Counted from the first letter of the stretch, positions 16,508-25,846 are shown. The stretch: DNA of 64,000 nucleotides from Candidatus Heimdallarchaeota archaeon B3_Heim (GCA_003144275.1 NJBF01000003.1:62001-126000), one strand, 5' to 3'. A program made the numbers and translations. The notes: generated by a model from the letters alone, not told the origin.

Positions 16508-18466
16508 GTGGAAGTTTTGAATAGTCACATGGAATGGTTTCGTCTCTTGGAAAATGCCCTGGAACATACCATGGTAGAAGTTCCTGATCAGCCTATTGAC
16601 TCAGCGTTTTTACTTTCTATCGAAGATGACAAATCAAAATTCCTCGTCAACAAAGCAAGAATCGATAAAAAATATATAGCAATTTTTGATAAAGCGTGGT
16701 CAATCTTAGCACAAATTCTAACAAATGAACTTCAGCTTTCTAGTTGGAAGACACTAACAATATCTGGACGGTCACGAGCCTTATCTATCAAACTACTCAC
16801 TCCTTTTCCAAAAATATATCTGACACTGATCCATGATATAAATCTAGATACTAACGATTTCATGCAGATAATGATGAAACATATCCTTAATCTTGGATAT
16901 AAAACAAAATATGAGACAGCTGGACTGATTGCATCGGAAGGGTATCCAATATGGGTTATGTCGGAAACTCAACAAGTTGATGAATATCTTTTCGCCATTT
17001 CGATAACTTCCTTACTTACTCTTGTTGAGCGCATAGATATGGAAGTAGCGGCGGGTGGAGTATCTACGTGTATTGTCCATGGTAATGAAGATTTGCAACT
17101 AGATGTAGTATTTAATCCAAGTAAGGATCTGGCATTTGCTATAACTCAGAGGACATCAGGAGAAATAGTCGGGATTGATGAAAGATTAAAGATGATCTAT
17201 GAAAACATATCAGATCCCATTTTATATAGTGCACATGTCCCAGAAACTGAAAATCCAGAACGAGATAAAATTTTATCGGAATTGCGGGAAGAGTATTCAG
17301 GAGAAATAACAGAAGAAGAAATGCAAAGTCTCAATATATTTGACACTGAAACTCTTGATTCATTGGTAAATGAAATTATGAGTGTTGCTCGAAATTTTGG
17401 GGCAAATGAGATTTCTCTAGGTTACTTACGAAAACGGATGAAATTACCTTCTGAAGTTCTCCATATGGCCCTTGAATATTTGATCACTAATGGGGCCTTT
17501 TTAGGGAAGATTGGTAGAGAAAAACATTCAGGGAAAGAAATTTTGTTAGTTAAACCTCAGAAAATTCGAACCGAGGACGACATTAACGTTATACAAAATA
17601 TCCAACAACAAGTAAACGATTTATTCTTGCCATTAGATCCATTTCTTACACAATTACCTGTTGTTCAACCAATTGCTGATACAGAAGTAATTTCTGAAGC
17701 ATTATCGGAGTTCCACGTTTTACAATCATTAACGGATACGGATTCATTGTTTCTTCTTTCAGCAGATCTGCGTATATTAGCTAGTCAATTAGAAAGATCA
17801 GTTATGACAATTTCTATGCTGCAAGAACAAGTGACTGAAAATCAAGAGAATATAGCCTTTGTTCAAGAGTTGAAAGGGAGACTTGACAAACAAATTGAAA
17901 AATTTACAGACCAGCGCACAGCAATTGCTACTTCAGCAAAAAAATTATTCTCAGATCTATTGAACTCTTATCGAATTTTGTTAAAATTACTCCCTATTCC
18001 GAGTAGTATAAAACATAACAAGGCCATAGACAAAATATCTCTCGTTTTCAAGTGTAATCATGCCTTATGTAAACAGTTCCTATATAAATATGATGATGCT
18101 ATCGGGTGGAGCAAAATTGTCTATTTTACCCAAGTTTTAAAGATTATAGAATCATTTCCAGAGGGCTGGGAACAATTAGACCAGCAAAAAATGGCTATAA
18201 TTGATACAATCTTCTCCAAATTACAGAACATTTCTGATTCTGATCAACAAATCGCATCCCTTGAATCTTTTGCCTTTCTCAATGAATTAGATGAATTAAT
18301 TGTGTCTAATGGAGAGCGAGATAAAATGATCACCTCATTGCGGCAAGCTCTTGATCAATCAAATAATCAAGCAGATTATTATACAGTGTTTAGACAGTGT
18401 AATAACTGTCAGAAGTGGTATTGTTCCAACCACATCCGCTCTAACGAGCTCTGCATCTATTGTTAA
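16508..18466 (+). CDS. Roadblock-like/winged-helix/coiled-coil/zinc-finger protein
   Basis: This 652-residue protein has an unusual layout. Residues about 1-120 and 130-235 look like two degenerate Roadblock-type domains (the second with TAGLIASEGYPIWVMSE). Residues about 285-355 look like a winged helix (ISLGYLRKRMKLPSEVLHMAL). Residues about 410-480 are coiled coil, followed by a helical region. The extreme C-terminus is a zinc-binding module with CNNC, WYCSNH and CIYC. I know no named family with this combination. Starts at GTG 16508 or ATG 16529 are both possible. Pairing with the free Roadblock protein suggests a scaffold for small-GTPase signalling or membrane trafficking; that function is inference. 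Confidence 0.75.
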   Translation: MEVLNSHMEWFRLLENALEHTMVEVPDQPIDSAFLLSIEDDKSKFLVNKARIDKKYIAIFDKAWSILAQILTNELQLSSWKTLTISGRSRALSIKLLTPFPKIYLTLIHDINLDTNDFMQIMMKHILNLGYKTKYETAGLIASEGYPIWVMSETQQVDEYLFAISITSLLTLVERIDMEVAAGGVSTCIVHGNEDLQLDVVFNPSKDLAFAITQRTSGEIVGIDERLKMIYENISDPILYSAHVPETENPERDKILSELREEYSGEITEEEMQSLNIFDTETLDSLVNEIMSVARNFGANEISLGYLRKRMKLPSEVLHMALEYLITNGAFLGKIGREKHSGKEILLVKPQKIRTEDDINVIQNIQQQVNDLFLPLDPFLTQLPVVQPIADTEVISEALSEFHVLQSLTDTDSLFLLSADLRILASQLERSVMTISMLQEQVTENQENIAFVQELKGRLDKQIEKFTDQRTAIATSAKKLFSDLLNSYRILLKLLPIPSSIKHNKAIDKISLVFKCNHALCKQFLYKYDDAIGWSKIVYFTQVLKIIESFPEGWEQLDQQKMAIIDTIFSKLQNISDSDQQIASLESFAFLNELDELIVSNGERDKMITSLRQALDQSNNQADYYTVFRQCNNCQKWYCSNHIRSNELCIYC

Positions 18467-18527
18467 TAAAGTTAAGACCGAATGAAAGAAAAAATCCTAC
18501 ACGATTCCTCCAGGAAAGATATTTCTC

Positions 18528-19319
18528 ATGGCACTAGTGGCTGGCATAGATATTGGTTCACTTACGGCAAAAATTATTGTCCTAGATACCAACAAAAATT
18601 CTAATACGAAATCCTTCTCTCAATTAAAGAAAGTGGGATACGCTCCAGGTAATATCGCAAGTGGGTTAATAATGAGCGCTCAATCATATCATACTGGACA
18701 AAAAATCGATTATATAGTATCTACGGGGTATGGCCGCAAATTAGTTGAGAATGCGGATAAAATTATTACTGAGATAACATGTCATGCAGTGGGGGCTCAT
18801 CATTCAGATCCTTCTATTCAAACAATTATTGATATTGGGGGTCAGGACTCAAAAGTGATTCGAGTTAATGAACAAGGTCAGGTTCAGGATTTTGAGATGA
18901 ATGATAAATGCTCTGCTGGATCAGGAAGATTTTTAGAAGTCATGGCTAGTGCCCTAGAAGTTTCAATTGAGGAATTTGGATCCTTAGGACTCAGATCCAC
19001 CTCTCCAAGCAAGATTTCAAGCACATGTACTGTATTCGCCGAATCAGAGGTTATTTCACGGATAAACCAAGGAGCAAATCGTAATGATATTGTTGCTGGA
19101 ATTCACGAGTCTATTGTAAATAAAATTATCGCTCTGGCTGCTAGAGTGGGAATTCAACCTGAAATATCTTTGACTGGTGGGGTTGCATTAAATCCAGCAG
19201 TGAAAAGGATGCTCGAAAGAGAGTTAGACGTTAAGCTCAAAATACCAGCCGAACCTCAGATGAACGGAGCGTTTGGTGCGGCAATCTTAGCTTTACGATA
19301 CTACTCAAAATTGGTCTGA
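18528..19319 (+). CDS. 2-hydroxyacyl-CoA dehydratase activator (HgdC/BcrAD-type ATPase)
   Basis: This 263-residue ASKHA-fold ATPase has GIDIGSLTAKI (phosphate 1), IDIGGQDSKVI (phosphate 2) and TGGVALNPA (adenosine). The two cysteines that bridge the [4Fe-4S] cluster of a homodimer lie in MNDKCSAGSGRFLE and SSTCTVFAESEV. The family couples ATP hydrolysis to low-potential electron transfer into 2-hydroxyacyl-CoA dehydratase or benzoyl-CoA reductase. The two-subunit dehydratase itself is not in this window. The gene is 2 nt from the serine/threonine dehydratase gene, which fits amino acid fermentation. Confidence 0.92.
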   Translation: MALVAGIDIGSLTAKIIVLDTNKNSNTKSFSQLKKVGYAPGNIASGLIMSAQSYHTGQKIDYIVSTGYGRKLVENADKIITEITCHAVGAHHSDPSIQTIIDIGGQDSKVIRVNEQGQVQDFEMNDKCSAGSGRFLEVMASALEVSIEEFGSLGLRSTSPSKISSTCTVFAESEVISRINQGANRNDIVAGIHESIVNKIIALAARVGIQPEISLTGGVALNPAVKRMLERELDVKLKIPAEPQMNGAFGAAILALRYYSKLV

Positions 19320-19321
19320 TC

Positions 19322-20290
19322 ATGGTAACAAATCCCTATAATGGATTAACTCTTCAAGAAGTACAAACGACTCTTTCCAAGATTCGTCCATACGTGTTAC
19401 GAACCCCAATTATTCGAGGTTATGCATTAGAGGCACTAATTGATAAAAAAACGTATTACAAATTGGAATATCTTCAACCAACGCGATCCTTCAAAGTGAG
19501 AGGAGCCTGTTCAAAGGTTCTATCACTAGAACATTGCGAGGGGGTTGTAACAGCAAGTGGGGGTAATCACGGGTTAGCTGTATCTTATATTTGTAAAGAG
19601 CTCAAAATCCCCGCAATTGTTTATCTTCCTGCCAATACGACAAAGACGACAATTGAATCGATAAAATTTTGGGGAGGTACTCCAGTACTACACGGGTCCT
19701 CTTGGGATGAAGCTGATGTAAAAGCGCAGGAATATTCGCAAGAGATGGAATTACCGTATGTCCACGCGTTTGATGATTTAGCTGTAGTCCGTGGACAGGG
19801 GACTACTGCAATTGAAATGCTGAATGAACAATCAGATCTCGATGCTATCTTTGTGTCAGTCGGGGGAGGTGGCTTAATTAGTGGAGTTGGAATGGTTGCG
19901 AAACAAATGAAACCTGAAGTCCATATTTATGGTGTAGAAACAATTGGTGCTCATGCGGTCACTCAAAGTTTCAAATCAGGAAAAATTAAGCGTTTAGCGG
20001 CGATAACCAGTATAGCAAAAACCTTGGGTGCCCAACAAACCACAGAAGATACCCTAGCTCGAATTAAAGTCAGTGTTAATGATATGCAAACAGTAACTGA
20101 TCAGTCAGCATTAAATGCACTCAAATTCTTACTGGATGAAGAAAAAATATTGGTGGAACCAGCTACCTCATGTATTGTTGCAGCACTACTTGATAAGAAG
20201 TTTGATTTGTCCCCATACGAGAAGATAGGAATAATCCTCTGTGGGGCAAATGTCTCGCTTCGAGAATTGCAGAACTGGAATGTAATATAG
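19322..20290 (+). CDS. Threonine/serine dehydratase (fold-type II PLP enzyme)
   Basis: This 322-residue PLP-dependent ammonia-lyase has the Schiff-base lysine in RSFKVRGA, the substrate loop SGGNHGLA, the phosphate cup VGGGGLISG and a C-terminal serine or cysteine contact in CGANVS. It lacks the regulatory ACT domain of biosynthetic threonine deaminase, so it is the catabolic or serine-racemase-like type. It would convert threonine to 2-oxobutyrate or serine to pyruvate with release of ammonia. It starts 2 nt after the 2-hydroxyacyl-CoA dehydratase activator, and both probably belong to one amino-acid-degrading operon. Substrate choice cannot be read from sequence. Confidence 0.88.
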   Translation: MVTNPYNGLTLQEVQTTLSKIRPYVLRTPIIRGYALEALIDKKTYYKLEYLQPTRSFKVRGACSKVLSLEHCEGVVTASGGNHGLAVSYICKELKIPAIVYLPANTTKTTIESIKFWGGTPVLHGSSWDEADVKAQEYSQEMELPYVHAFDDLAVVRGQGTTAIEMLNEQSDLDAIFVSVGGGGLISGVGMVAKQMKPEVHIYGVETIGAHAVTQSFKSGKIKRLAAITSIAKTLGAQQTTEDTLARIKVSVNDMQTVTDQSALNALKFLLDEEKILVEPATSCIVAALLDKKFDLSPYEKIGIILCGANVSLRELQNWNVI

Positions 20291-20319
20291 AAAATTGTAG
20301 AAATACTAGAGGAATAAAA

Positions 20320-20823
20320 ATGGATACATTAGAACTACTAAAAAGTCGTAGAAGTATAAGAAAATACAAATCTACTCCTGTAGAAGAAGAAAAAATTCAG
20401 AAATGTCTCGAAGCCGCTCAATGGGCTCCTTCAGCGTCAAACAAACAACCTTGGGAGTTTATGATTGTAACCAATCCTGAATTTCGGAAAAAGATGGCTG
20501 CAGTTCACCCTTATGCAAAATTTATCACTGAAAGTCCAGTTGTCTTTATTCCACTCACGGATCCGAGGATCCATGCTGATTACCATCAATCAGACACCGC
20601 TCTTGCCACGATACAATTCATGATTATGGCCCATTCTCTGGGATTGGGTACCTGCTGGGCTGGAGTTATTAATAAATCTCTGATTGAAAATGAGCTTAAA
20701 CAAATGCTAAATATTCCTGAAAAATTACGAGTATTAGCATTGGTTGCGGTGGGTTATCCTGATCACTCACGGACTTCCTCGCGAAAATCTTTGGATAGTT
20801 TAGTTCATTATGAGACGTATTGA
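20320..20823 (+). CDS. Nitroreductase-family FMN oxidoreductase
   Basis: This 167-residue protein has the FMN-binding SRRSIRKY near the N-terminus, WAPSASNKQPWEF, and the C-terminal half pattern GLGTCWAGVI..LNIPEKLRVLALVAVGYPD. These features define the compact nitroreductase family of homodimeric NAD(P)H- or ferredoxin-using flavoproteins. Natural substrates vary widely and are unknown here. GAGGAAT lies about 7 nt before the ATG. It follows the dehydratase gene by 29 nt on the same strand and may be the last gene of that unit. Confidence 0.88.
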   Translation: MDTLELLKSRRSIRKYKSTPVEEEKIQKCLEAAQWAPSASNKQPWEFMIVTNPEFRKKMAAVHPYAKFITESPVVFIPLTDPRIHADYHQSDTALATIQFMIMAHSLGLGTCWAGVINKSLIENELKQMLNIPEKLRVLALVAVGYPDHSRTSSRKSLDSLVHYETY

Positions 20824-20871
20824 ACTTGAAATCGGGTAAGTTTCTGTGGTATCGACAAGAGTTATAATTCT

Positions 20872-20895
20872 AGGTTCAATAAATTCTTTGAACCT
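20872..20895. terminator. Hairpin between convergent genes
   Basis: AGGTTCAA (20872-20879) and TTGAACCT (20888-20895) form a perfect 8-bp stem with an 8-nt loop between the convergent nitroreductase and MFS-OYE genes. There is no long T run on either side, so terminator function is only a suggestion. Confidence 0.35.
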
Positions 20896-21016
20896 CTTGT
20901 GTTCTGAAGGTATATGTCTGAGCATCAGAATCCGAATCTGATCATTAGGATGAATAATCCGTTCGAGGAAGAGGTTCACTACTTAAATTTGCGTCGATAA
21001 TAAAATTAGGAGCTAA

Positions 21017-23293
21017 TTAGCGAAGCGTTTGGGGAAATGAGTAATCTTCTTGTATCAATTTTTCAAACCCGATGAAGTCTACTTGACCCTTTTTCAAAGT
21101 AGATTCAGCACTCTTAACATCAAAATCTCCATGCAATATCAAAGGTAAGTCAGGTACAGTCTGTTTTACTTGTTCGATGAGTAGGATCATTTTATCATCA
21201 GGTTTCCTGCTTTCAGGAAAACCTATGCTTAAGAGGTCAATTCCAGCATTCTTAAACGAAGAAATGGCAGTTAATAACTCGGAGTTACTCATTCCTGAAA
21301 AAGGCATAGTAAAGTGAAATGAAAACATAATCTCTCTTGGTAAATGCACTTTAATAGCTTTTATAATCTCCAAAGGGAATCTTAATCTATTATTAAATGA
21401 ACCACCATATTCATCAGGTCGTTGGTTTATGTGTGGAGAAAGAAACTGGCCAATTAAGCTTGAATGATTCACTGGGTGAATACAAGCAGATATTTCTAGA
21501 ATATCGAACCCTATTAAGGATGCACGTATTGCTGCGAGTCTGTAATCTTCAATTACATTTTGTATTTCTTTTTTTGTAAGTGCTCGTGGAGTTTCAGAGT
21601 CAATAACAGGTACTTTCCAAGGTGTTAGGGGATCCTCATTTGTTAGAAAACTTGGGGCTGCGCCCCCTGCATGTCGAATTCTAATTCCAGCTAAAGCTTC
21701 TTTCTCGTGAATCTGTTCTACAACCTTGTTCATTCTCGGAATGACATATTCTTCATGAATCCCTACTTGGTTGCTATGTTTTCTTCCTGAATTGCTGATG
21801 AATGCAGGTTCAAGATAAACCAAGCCTGCTCCTCCTTCCGCAGTTTTAGAATAATAGGAAATTCCTGATTGGGTTAATTGACCTGAAAAATCGGCTATTT
21901 CCAGGTCATCAGTCATCGTTATTGAAGGGAGAACAACTCTATTTCGAGTCTTGAGCTTCCCAATGTGATATTCATGAGTAAGAACTGATTCTTTTGGTAC
22001 TCGATGACGGATTGATAAGAGCATCAGTGTGGCAATTGTGTAAAGGGTTGCAGTAAACAGAAAAACATAGATAAACCCATAAGAATCAACTATTAATCCT
22101 CCAAAGCTTGCGGATACAGACCAGAACATTCCCCATGCTAAAGTTTCAAGGGAATTCCATTTGGCTCTGTTTGAAACTGGAACTACATCCATTACAATGG
22201 AACGAGAGATAGGACCACTAGCGTTCATCAGGGCATTTCGGGAAATGTAAAAGACAATTAATAGCCCAACTGAAAATTCAAACGATATGATAAAATTTTG
22301 ATAAAGCAGAAGATTAACTACTAAACCTAATAAACACACAATAGCAAGACCCTGGACCAAAAACATTGATATTATTCTTCCAAAGATGGAGATCATTCTT
22401 TGGGCAAACAATCCCATAAACCCAGATACCACATTGGTAATCCCGAAAACAACGTATGTGGTCGTAGGGCGTATTCCGTACTCTAGTGCAAAAAGCACAG
22501 GAAAGAATGCAACTGTTGCACCTGCTCCGAAACCTATAATGATACCGGAAATAACGATCGTTGCTGGGATTATCAAATCATACTGGGGTTTGCGAATTTT
22601 TTTGTTAAGGATTGAATAATAATCCTCTGTAGTACTTAACACATCTTCCTTACTCGCTTTTACAGGTGAAGAATCGATTTTTTTCTTTTTGATGGAAACC
22701 AGTGCCTTATCATCTGAAACAAACAATACAGCAAGATATGATGCAGCTGCAGCCGCAATTCCTACAAAGAGGATAGGACGAAGCATCTCCACCTCCCAAC
22801 TATCCCCATATAATAGCGAAAGTCCAGCTGCTAGAAAAGGACCTATTGCAGCTGCAATTAAATTTGTGAAGTGCATAGTGGCAAAGACTTTACTCCTATT
22901 CCCAGATTCTATACTGTCAGCTAATAGTGCCTGTGCTGCTGGTCCAGATAGTCCCCATCCTAATCCTCCACACGCTTGAGATATGAAAAATAAATTTAAA
23001 ACAGAATCTGAAGGAGGAAGGTTAATCGCGTAGAACAGAATAATTTGCGCTAATAGTCCAAAGATTACTGAAAATCGAACTAAAGTATCCCTTCGGTATC
23101 GGTCTGCGATCCAGCCACTAGGAAATACAAAGATCGTTGAAGCTAATCCACTCACTGTGAAAAGATTACCAAGTACTACATTAGGTTGACCTAAACCGTC
23201 CGTCACATAAACAGCAAAGGCTGTTTGTACAATCCCAAATCCAATTGCAGCTGCGACAGTTTGTATGTAAGCTAATCTAACATTCCAGTTCAA
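21017..23293 (-). CDS. MFS transporter fused to an Old Yellow Enzyme-like flavin oxidoreductase
   Basis: This 758-residue protein is in one uninterrupted frame. Residues 1 to about 440 are a twelve-helix MFS transporter with motif A as PSGWIADRYRRD and a long central loop. From about 445 the sequence becomes an NADH:flavin oxidoreductase TIM barrel: HIGKLKTRNRVVLPS, GGAGLVYLEP, AGIRIRHAGG, LIGQFLSPHINQRPDEYGG and NNRLRFPLEII, then LILHGDF near the FMN phosphate site. The usual catalytic histidine/asparagine region is altered (ACIHPVNHSS), and the C-terminal Fe-S/FAD extension of dienoyl-CoA reductases is missing. The fusion suggests coupled import and reduction of an unsaturated compound. The start is TTG 23293 with AAGGGA upstream. 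Confidence 0.88.
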   Translation of the reverse strand: MNWNVRLAYIQTVAAAIGFGIVQTAFAVYVTDGLGQPNVVLGNLFTVSGLASTIFVFPSGWIADRYRRDTLVRFSVIFGLLAQIILFYAINLPPSDSVLNLFFISQACGGLGWGLSGPAAQALLADSIESGNRSKVFATMHFTNLIAAAIGPFLAAGLSLLYGDSWEVEMLRPILFVGIAAAAASYLAVLFVSDDKALVSIKKKKIDSSPVKASKEDVLSTTEDYYSILNKKIRKPQYDLIIPATIVISGIIIGFGAGATVAFFPVLFALEYGIRPTTTYVVFGITNVVSGFMGLFAQRMISIFGRIISMFLVQGLAIVCLLGLVVNLLLYQNFIISFEFSVGLLIVFYISRNALMNASGPISRSIVMDVVPVSNRAKWNSLETLAWGMFWSVSASFGGLIVDSYGFIYVFLFTATLYTIATLMLLSIRHRVPKESVLTHEYHIGKLKTRNRVVLPSITMTDDLEIADFSGQLTQSGISYYSKTAEGGAGLVYLEPAFISNSGRKHSNQVGIHEEYVIPRMNKVVEQIHEKEALAGIRIRHAGGAAPSFLTNEDPLTPWKVPVIDSETPRALTKKEIQNVIEDYRLAAIRASLIGFDILEISACIHPVNHSSLIGQFLSPHINQRPDEYGGSFNNRLRFPLEIIKAIKVHLPREIMFSFHFTMPFSGMSNSELLTAISSFKNAGIDLLSIGFPESRKPDDKMILLIEQVKQTVPDLPLILHGDFDVKSAESTLKKGQVDFIGFEKLIQEDYSFPQTLR

Positions 23294-23449
23294 TGAACAA
23301 TCCCTTCAAAAAATCGTAAAGAATGAAAGAAATTAATAAAGATGGTAATATTGACACTTCATTAATATTACAGATTAGGCAAGCACAAATACTTAATTCA
23401 CAGCATAAAACACATAGTTAAAGCCAAATAGAATAAATGATATGAGTAT

Positions 23450-23929
23450 GTGACTGAAATGACTAATGCTACAATAAAAACCAAGTACGGAGAAATTAAA
23501 ATCGATTTTTTTGATGAAGTGACAAATACAGTAAAAAACTTCGTCTCACTGGCCGAAGATGGATTCTATAATGGATTAGCATTCCATCGAAATATCCCTG
23601 GTTTTGTTTCACAGGGAGGCTGCCCTCAGGGAACAGGAACAGGTGGACCTGGATATAAAATACCTTGTGAAACCGATAAAAACAAAGGAAAACATAAACA
23701 CACCCGTGGCTCCTTATCTATGGCTCACGCAGGACTGAATACTGGCGGATCTCAATTTTTTCTAGTAAGAGCTCCACAACCTCATCTAGATGGTGTTCAC
23801 ACACTTTTTGGCAAGATTACTCAAGGCATCGATATCATTGATATGCTCCAGAATGGTGATGTGATGGAGGAAGTCATTATTTCGAATAAGAGTTCCCAAG
23901 TTGAAAACCATTCTTTAGTGAAGATGTGA
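23450..23929 (+). CDS. Cyclophilin-type peptidyl-prolyl cis-trans isomerase
   Basis: This 159-residue single-domain cyclophilin has TIKTKYGEIKIDFF, then FYNGLAFHRNIPGFVSQGG with the catalytic arginine, SMAHAGLNTGGSQFFLV and LDGVHTLFGKITQGIDIID. It has no signal peptide, so it acts in the cytoplasm, catalysing isomerisation of Xaa-Pro bonds in folding proteins. GTG 23450 and ATG 23459 are both possible starts. The last 15 residues are a non-conserved tail. It is transcribed away from the MFS-OYE gene and is convergent with the flavodoxin gene. Confidence 0.93.
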   Translation: MTEMTNATIKTKYGEIKIDFFDEVTNTVKNFVSLAEDGFYNGLAFHRNIPGFVSQGGCPQGTGTGGPGYKIPCETDKNKGKHKHTRGSLSMAHAGLNTGGSQFFLVRAPQPHLDGVHTLFGKITQGIDIIDMLQNGDVMEEVIISNKSSQVENHSLVKM

Positions 23930-23989
23930 TATTTACTAAACAATCAACTTAGTAATTTTCTGGTTGGGAGTTCTCTTTTTTCATTTAAT

Positions 23990-24607
23990 CTATACACGTG
24001 AAACTGATTGAGATTGAGACTTCTCACTAACTTCAGAAGTATTAATTAAATCTGCAAAGGCCGTCCCCCACTCACGAATGAGTTGCCAATTTCTAAAATC
24101 ATTAAGTTTACCATCGTTAACAATAAATCCACTAGATGATGATTCAGCAATTCTCTGGAGAATTTTCTTTTCCAGAAAGGAATAGTTACTGGAGGAAGAG
24201 AAGTCAAAGACACCTCCAAATGCCTCATAGATTACTTCTGGCCCCATCAATTGGAATTCGTCCAATATTTTGTACAGATATTTTTCTTTAGCCTTCTCAT
24301 AGGTGTCAGGATTAGAAGCTTCACCAGAACTTACGAAAACCCCTAGTGGTTTGCCTTTTAGTATTTTTTTATTAGATTGCACAAAATCTAGCACTTCTTT
24401 GGCCCAGCTTGCCATTCTAATACTTGATCCTATAATCACTCCAGTGTAGTTTGTTAAAGAAGGGGTTTGAATTTCTCCATGTGATTTCAAGTCAATGACG
24501 TCAACATTTATTTCCTCGTGTCGAAGTACATCAGCGATTTCCTGAGCAATCTCACTAGTAGAACCAAAATGTGATGAATAGGCTAGTAATACTTGGGGTT
24601 TAGTCAT
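23990..24607 (-). CDS. Flavodoxin-domain protein
   Basis: This 205-residue protein has the FMN-phosphate loop YSSHFGSTSEIAQEIA (T/S-rich after the first strand), then VIIGSSIRMASWAKEVLDFV and PLGVFVSSGEA. These resemble the menaquinone-dependent protoporphyrinogen oxidase (HemG-like) and related flavodoxins that act on low-molecular-weight or membrane substrates. The C-terminus is extended and serine-rich. It is a probable electron carrier or reductase in the cytoplasm. The partner is unknown; it is separated from the cyclophilin gene by convergent orientation. Confidence 0.88.
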   Translation of the reverse strand: MTKPQVLLAYSSHFGSTSEIAQEIADVLRHEEINVDVIDLKSHGEIQTPSLTNYTGVIIGSSIRMASWAKEVLDFVQSNKKILKGKPLGVFVSSGEASNPDTYEKAKEKYLYKILDEFQLMGPEVIYEAFGGVFDFSSSSNYSFLEKKILQRIAESSSSGFIVNDGKLNDFRNWQLIREWGTAFADLINTSEVSEKSQSQSVSRV

Positions 24608-25174
24608 TTAAGTCATCTCTATTTATCTTCTTTATTTGACCGATTATTTGTTTTATTCGGTTCGAGATTCAGAAGAATTAGTATTTTGATGTATTTTGAT
24701 GATTTATTATTTTAAGCTTGGTCAAACTGTTAGTTGAAAAACAAATGAAAATGTTTAATTCGTAAAACCTGAATTATTCAACCAAGCTAAGGGTACTCAA
24801 CGGATATTAGTCAATTCCAGATTGAAGCGGGCCACTAGCAATGAATGAAGAAACAAAGAAAAAAAAAGTCTCTTGTTGTAGTACTCTCTCCAAAAACATG
24901 ATATATGGGAGACTAAGGGAAAACTCTCTAGCTACTTTGATCAATTGAAGTTTTTCATTAACCGACAGAGTTTGTCAACTCCTACAATTAATGAAAAATA
25001 ATCGACGTTTATAGGATCAGAGAGAGAAATCTCAATTAAAAATACGATCTGGAATTGAAATCAAAAATTTACATTGACGGTTTATCTTTTAAAACTACTA
25101 ATTGCATAAGATTTCAGAAAATTACTGACTAATCATCTTAAAATAGGTAGAACAGGTATCAAGAACGGATATGA
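24608..25174. other. 567-bp intergenic region, no gene recognised
   Basis: The region holds the flavodoxin promoter side and the 3' flank of the Rab-like gene. An 8-bp inverted repeat (AGCTTGGT near 24714 and ACCAAGCT near 24780) encloses an AT-rich segment that might fold. A 35-codon frame at about 24841-24948 with a lysine-rich and Cys-Cys start has no support. No tRNA-like structure could be built. Confidence 0.3.
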
Positions 25175-25813
25175 TTATGCTTTTGATGGTCTACTGGAAG
25201 GAAGGTTTGATAAATGTTGGAAATTATTGGGAGTTTTATCAATGTAAATTTGAGGCTTTCTCTTCTTGAGAAGTAACAAACCTAGTGCCTCAAATGATTC
25301 CTCGATATTCATTCCTGAAAGAGCACTTGTGTACATAAAGGCTGTGGAATCTGCGTGAAATTCCATCTTCAATTCATCCTTGAATTTCGATATTCCATCC
25401 TGATCAATAAGTAATTTTTGTTGGAGGTCGCTCTTATTTCCCAATAAAACAATGGGAATGTCGTGATGGCTCTTACCTAAATTTTGAAGTATCTCATTCT
25501 TCCATTCATGTAAATTTGCTAAAGAATTCGGATTTGTAACATCAAATACCATCACTATCGCGTGAGATCCTCTGTAAAACGTTGCTCGGACGAATTCAAA
25601 CCTCTTTTGCCCAGCCAAATCCCAAATCTGAAATTTTACCCTTGTTCCATCAACGTCGACTGTATGAGTACAAATATTTGTACCAATAGTTAGATTATAT
25701 GTGGAAGCAAACCCCCTGCCTAGAAATCGTTCTACTATAGCAGTTTTACCGACTCCTCCATCTCCTACAAGACAGACCTTATATAAATCGTCTCTAACCT
25801 CAAAGATACTCAC
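25175..25813 (-). CDS. Rab/Ras-like small GTPase (eukaryotic-signature protein)
   Basis: This 212-residue P-loop GTPase carries all five G motifs: GDGGVGKTA (G1), switch I threonine in NLTIGTN (G2), WDLAGQ (G3), NKSD (G4) and TSA (G5). The RFEFVRATFYRGSHAIVMVFDVT block is Rab-like, and the glutamine of DLAGQ needed for hydrolysis is present. There is no C-terminal cysteine motif for prenylation; the tail is short, polar and basic. Such Rab-like GTPases are typical of Asgard archaea, where they are thought to act in membrane or cytoskeletal signalling with Roadblock proteins such as those at 16119-18466. The start is GTG 25813 with a TATA-like sequence about 35 nt upstream. Confidence 0.95.
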   Translation of the reverse strand: MSIFEVRDDLYKVCLVGDGGVGKTAIVERFLGRGFASTYNLTIGTNICTHTVDVDGTRVKFQIWDLAGQKRFEFVRATFYRGSHAIVMVFDVTNPNSLANLHEWKNEILQNLGKSHHDIPIVLLGNKSDLQQKLLIDQDGISKFKDELKMEFHADSTAFMYTSALSGMNIEESFEALGLLLLKKRKPQIYIDKTPNNFQHLSNLPSSRPSKA

Positions 25814-25846
25814 TTTTTTTCACTCTCATTATAGAGAAACACATTC

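Noticed and set aside
24650..24675. GGTTCGA-like sequence suggesting a tRNA T loop
   Set aside because: The flanking bases do not form the T stem and no acceptor or anticodon arm can be placed.
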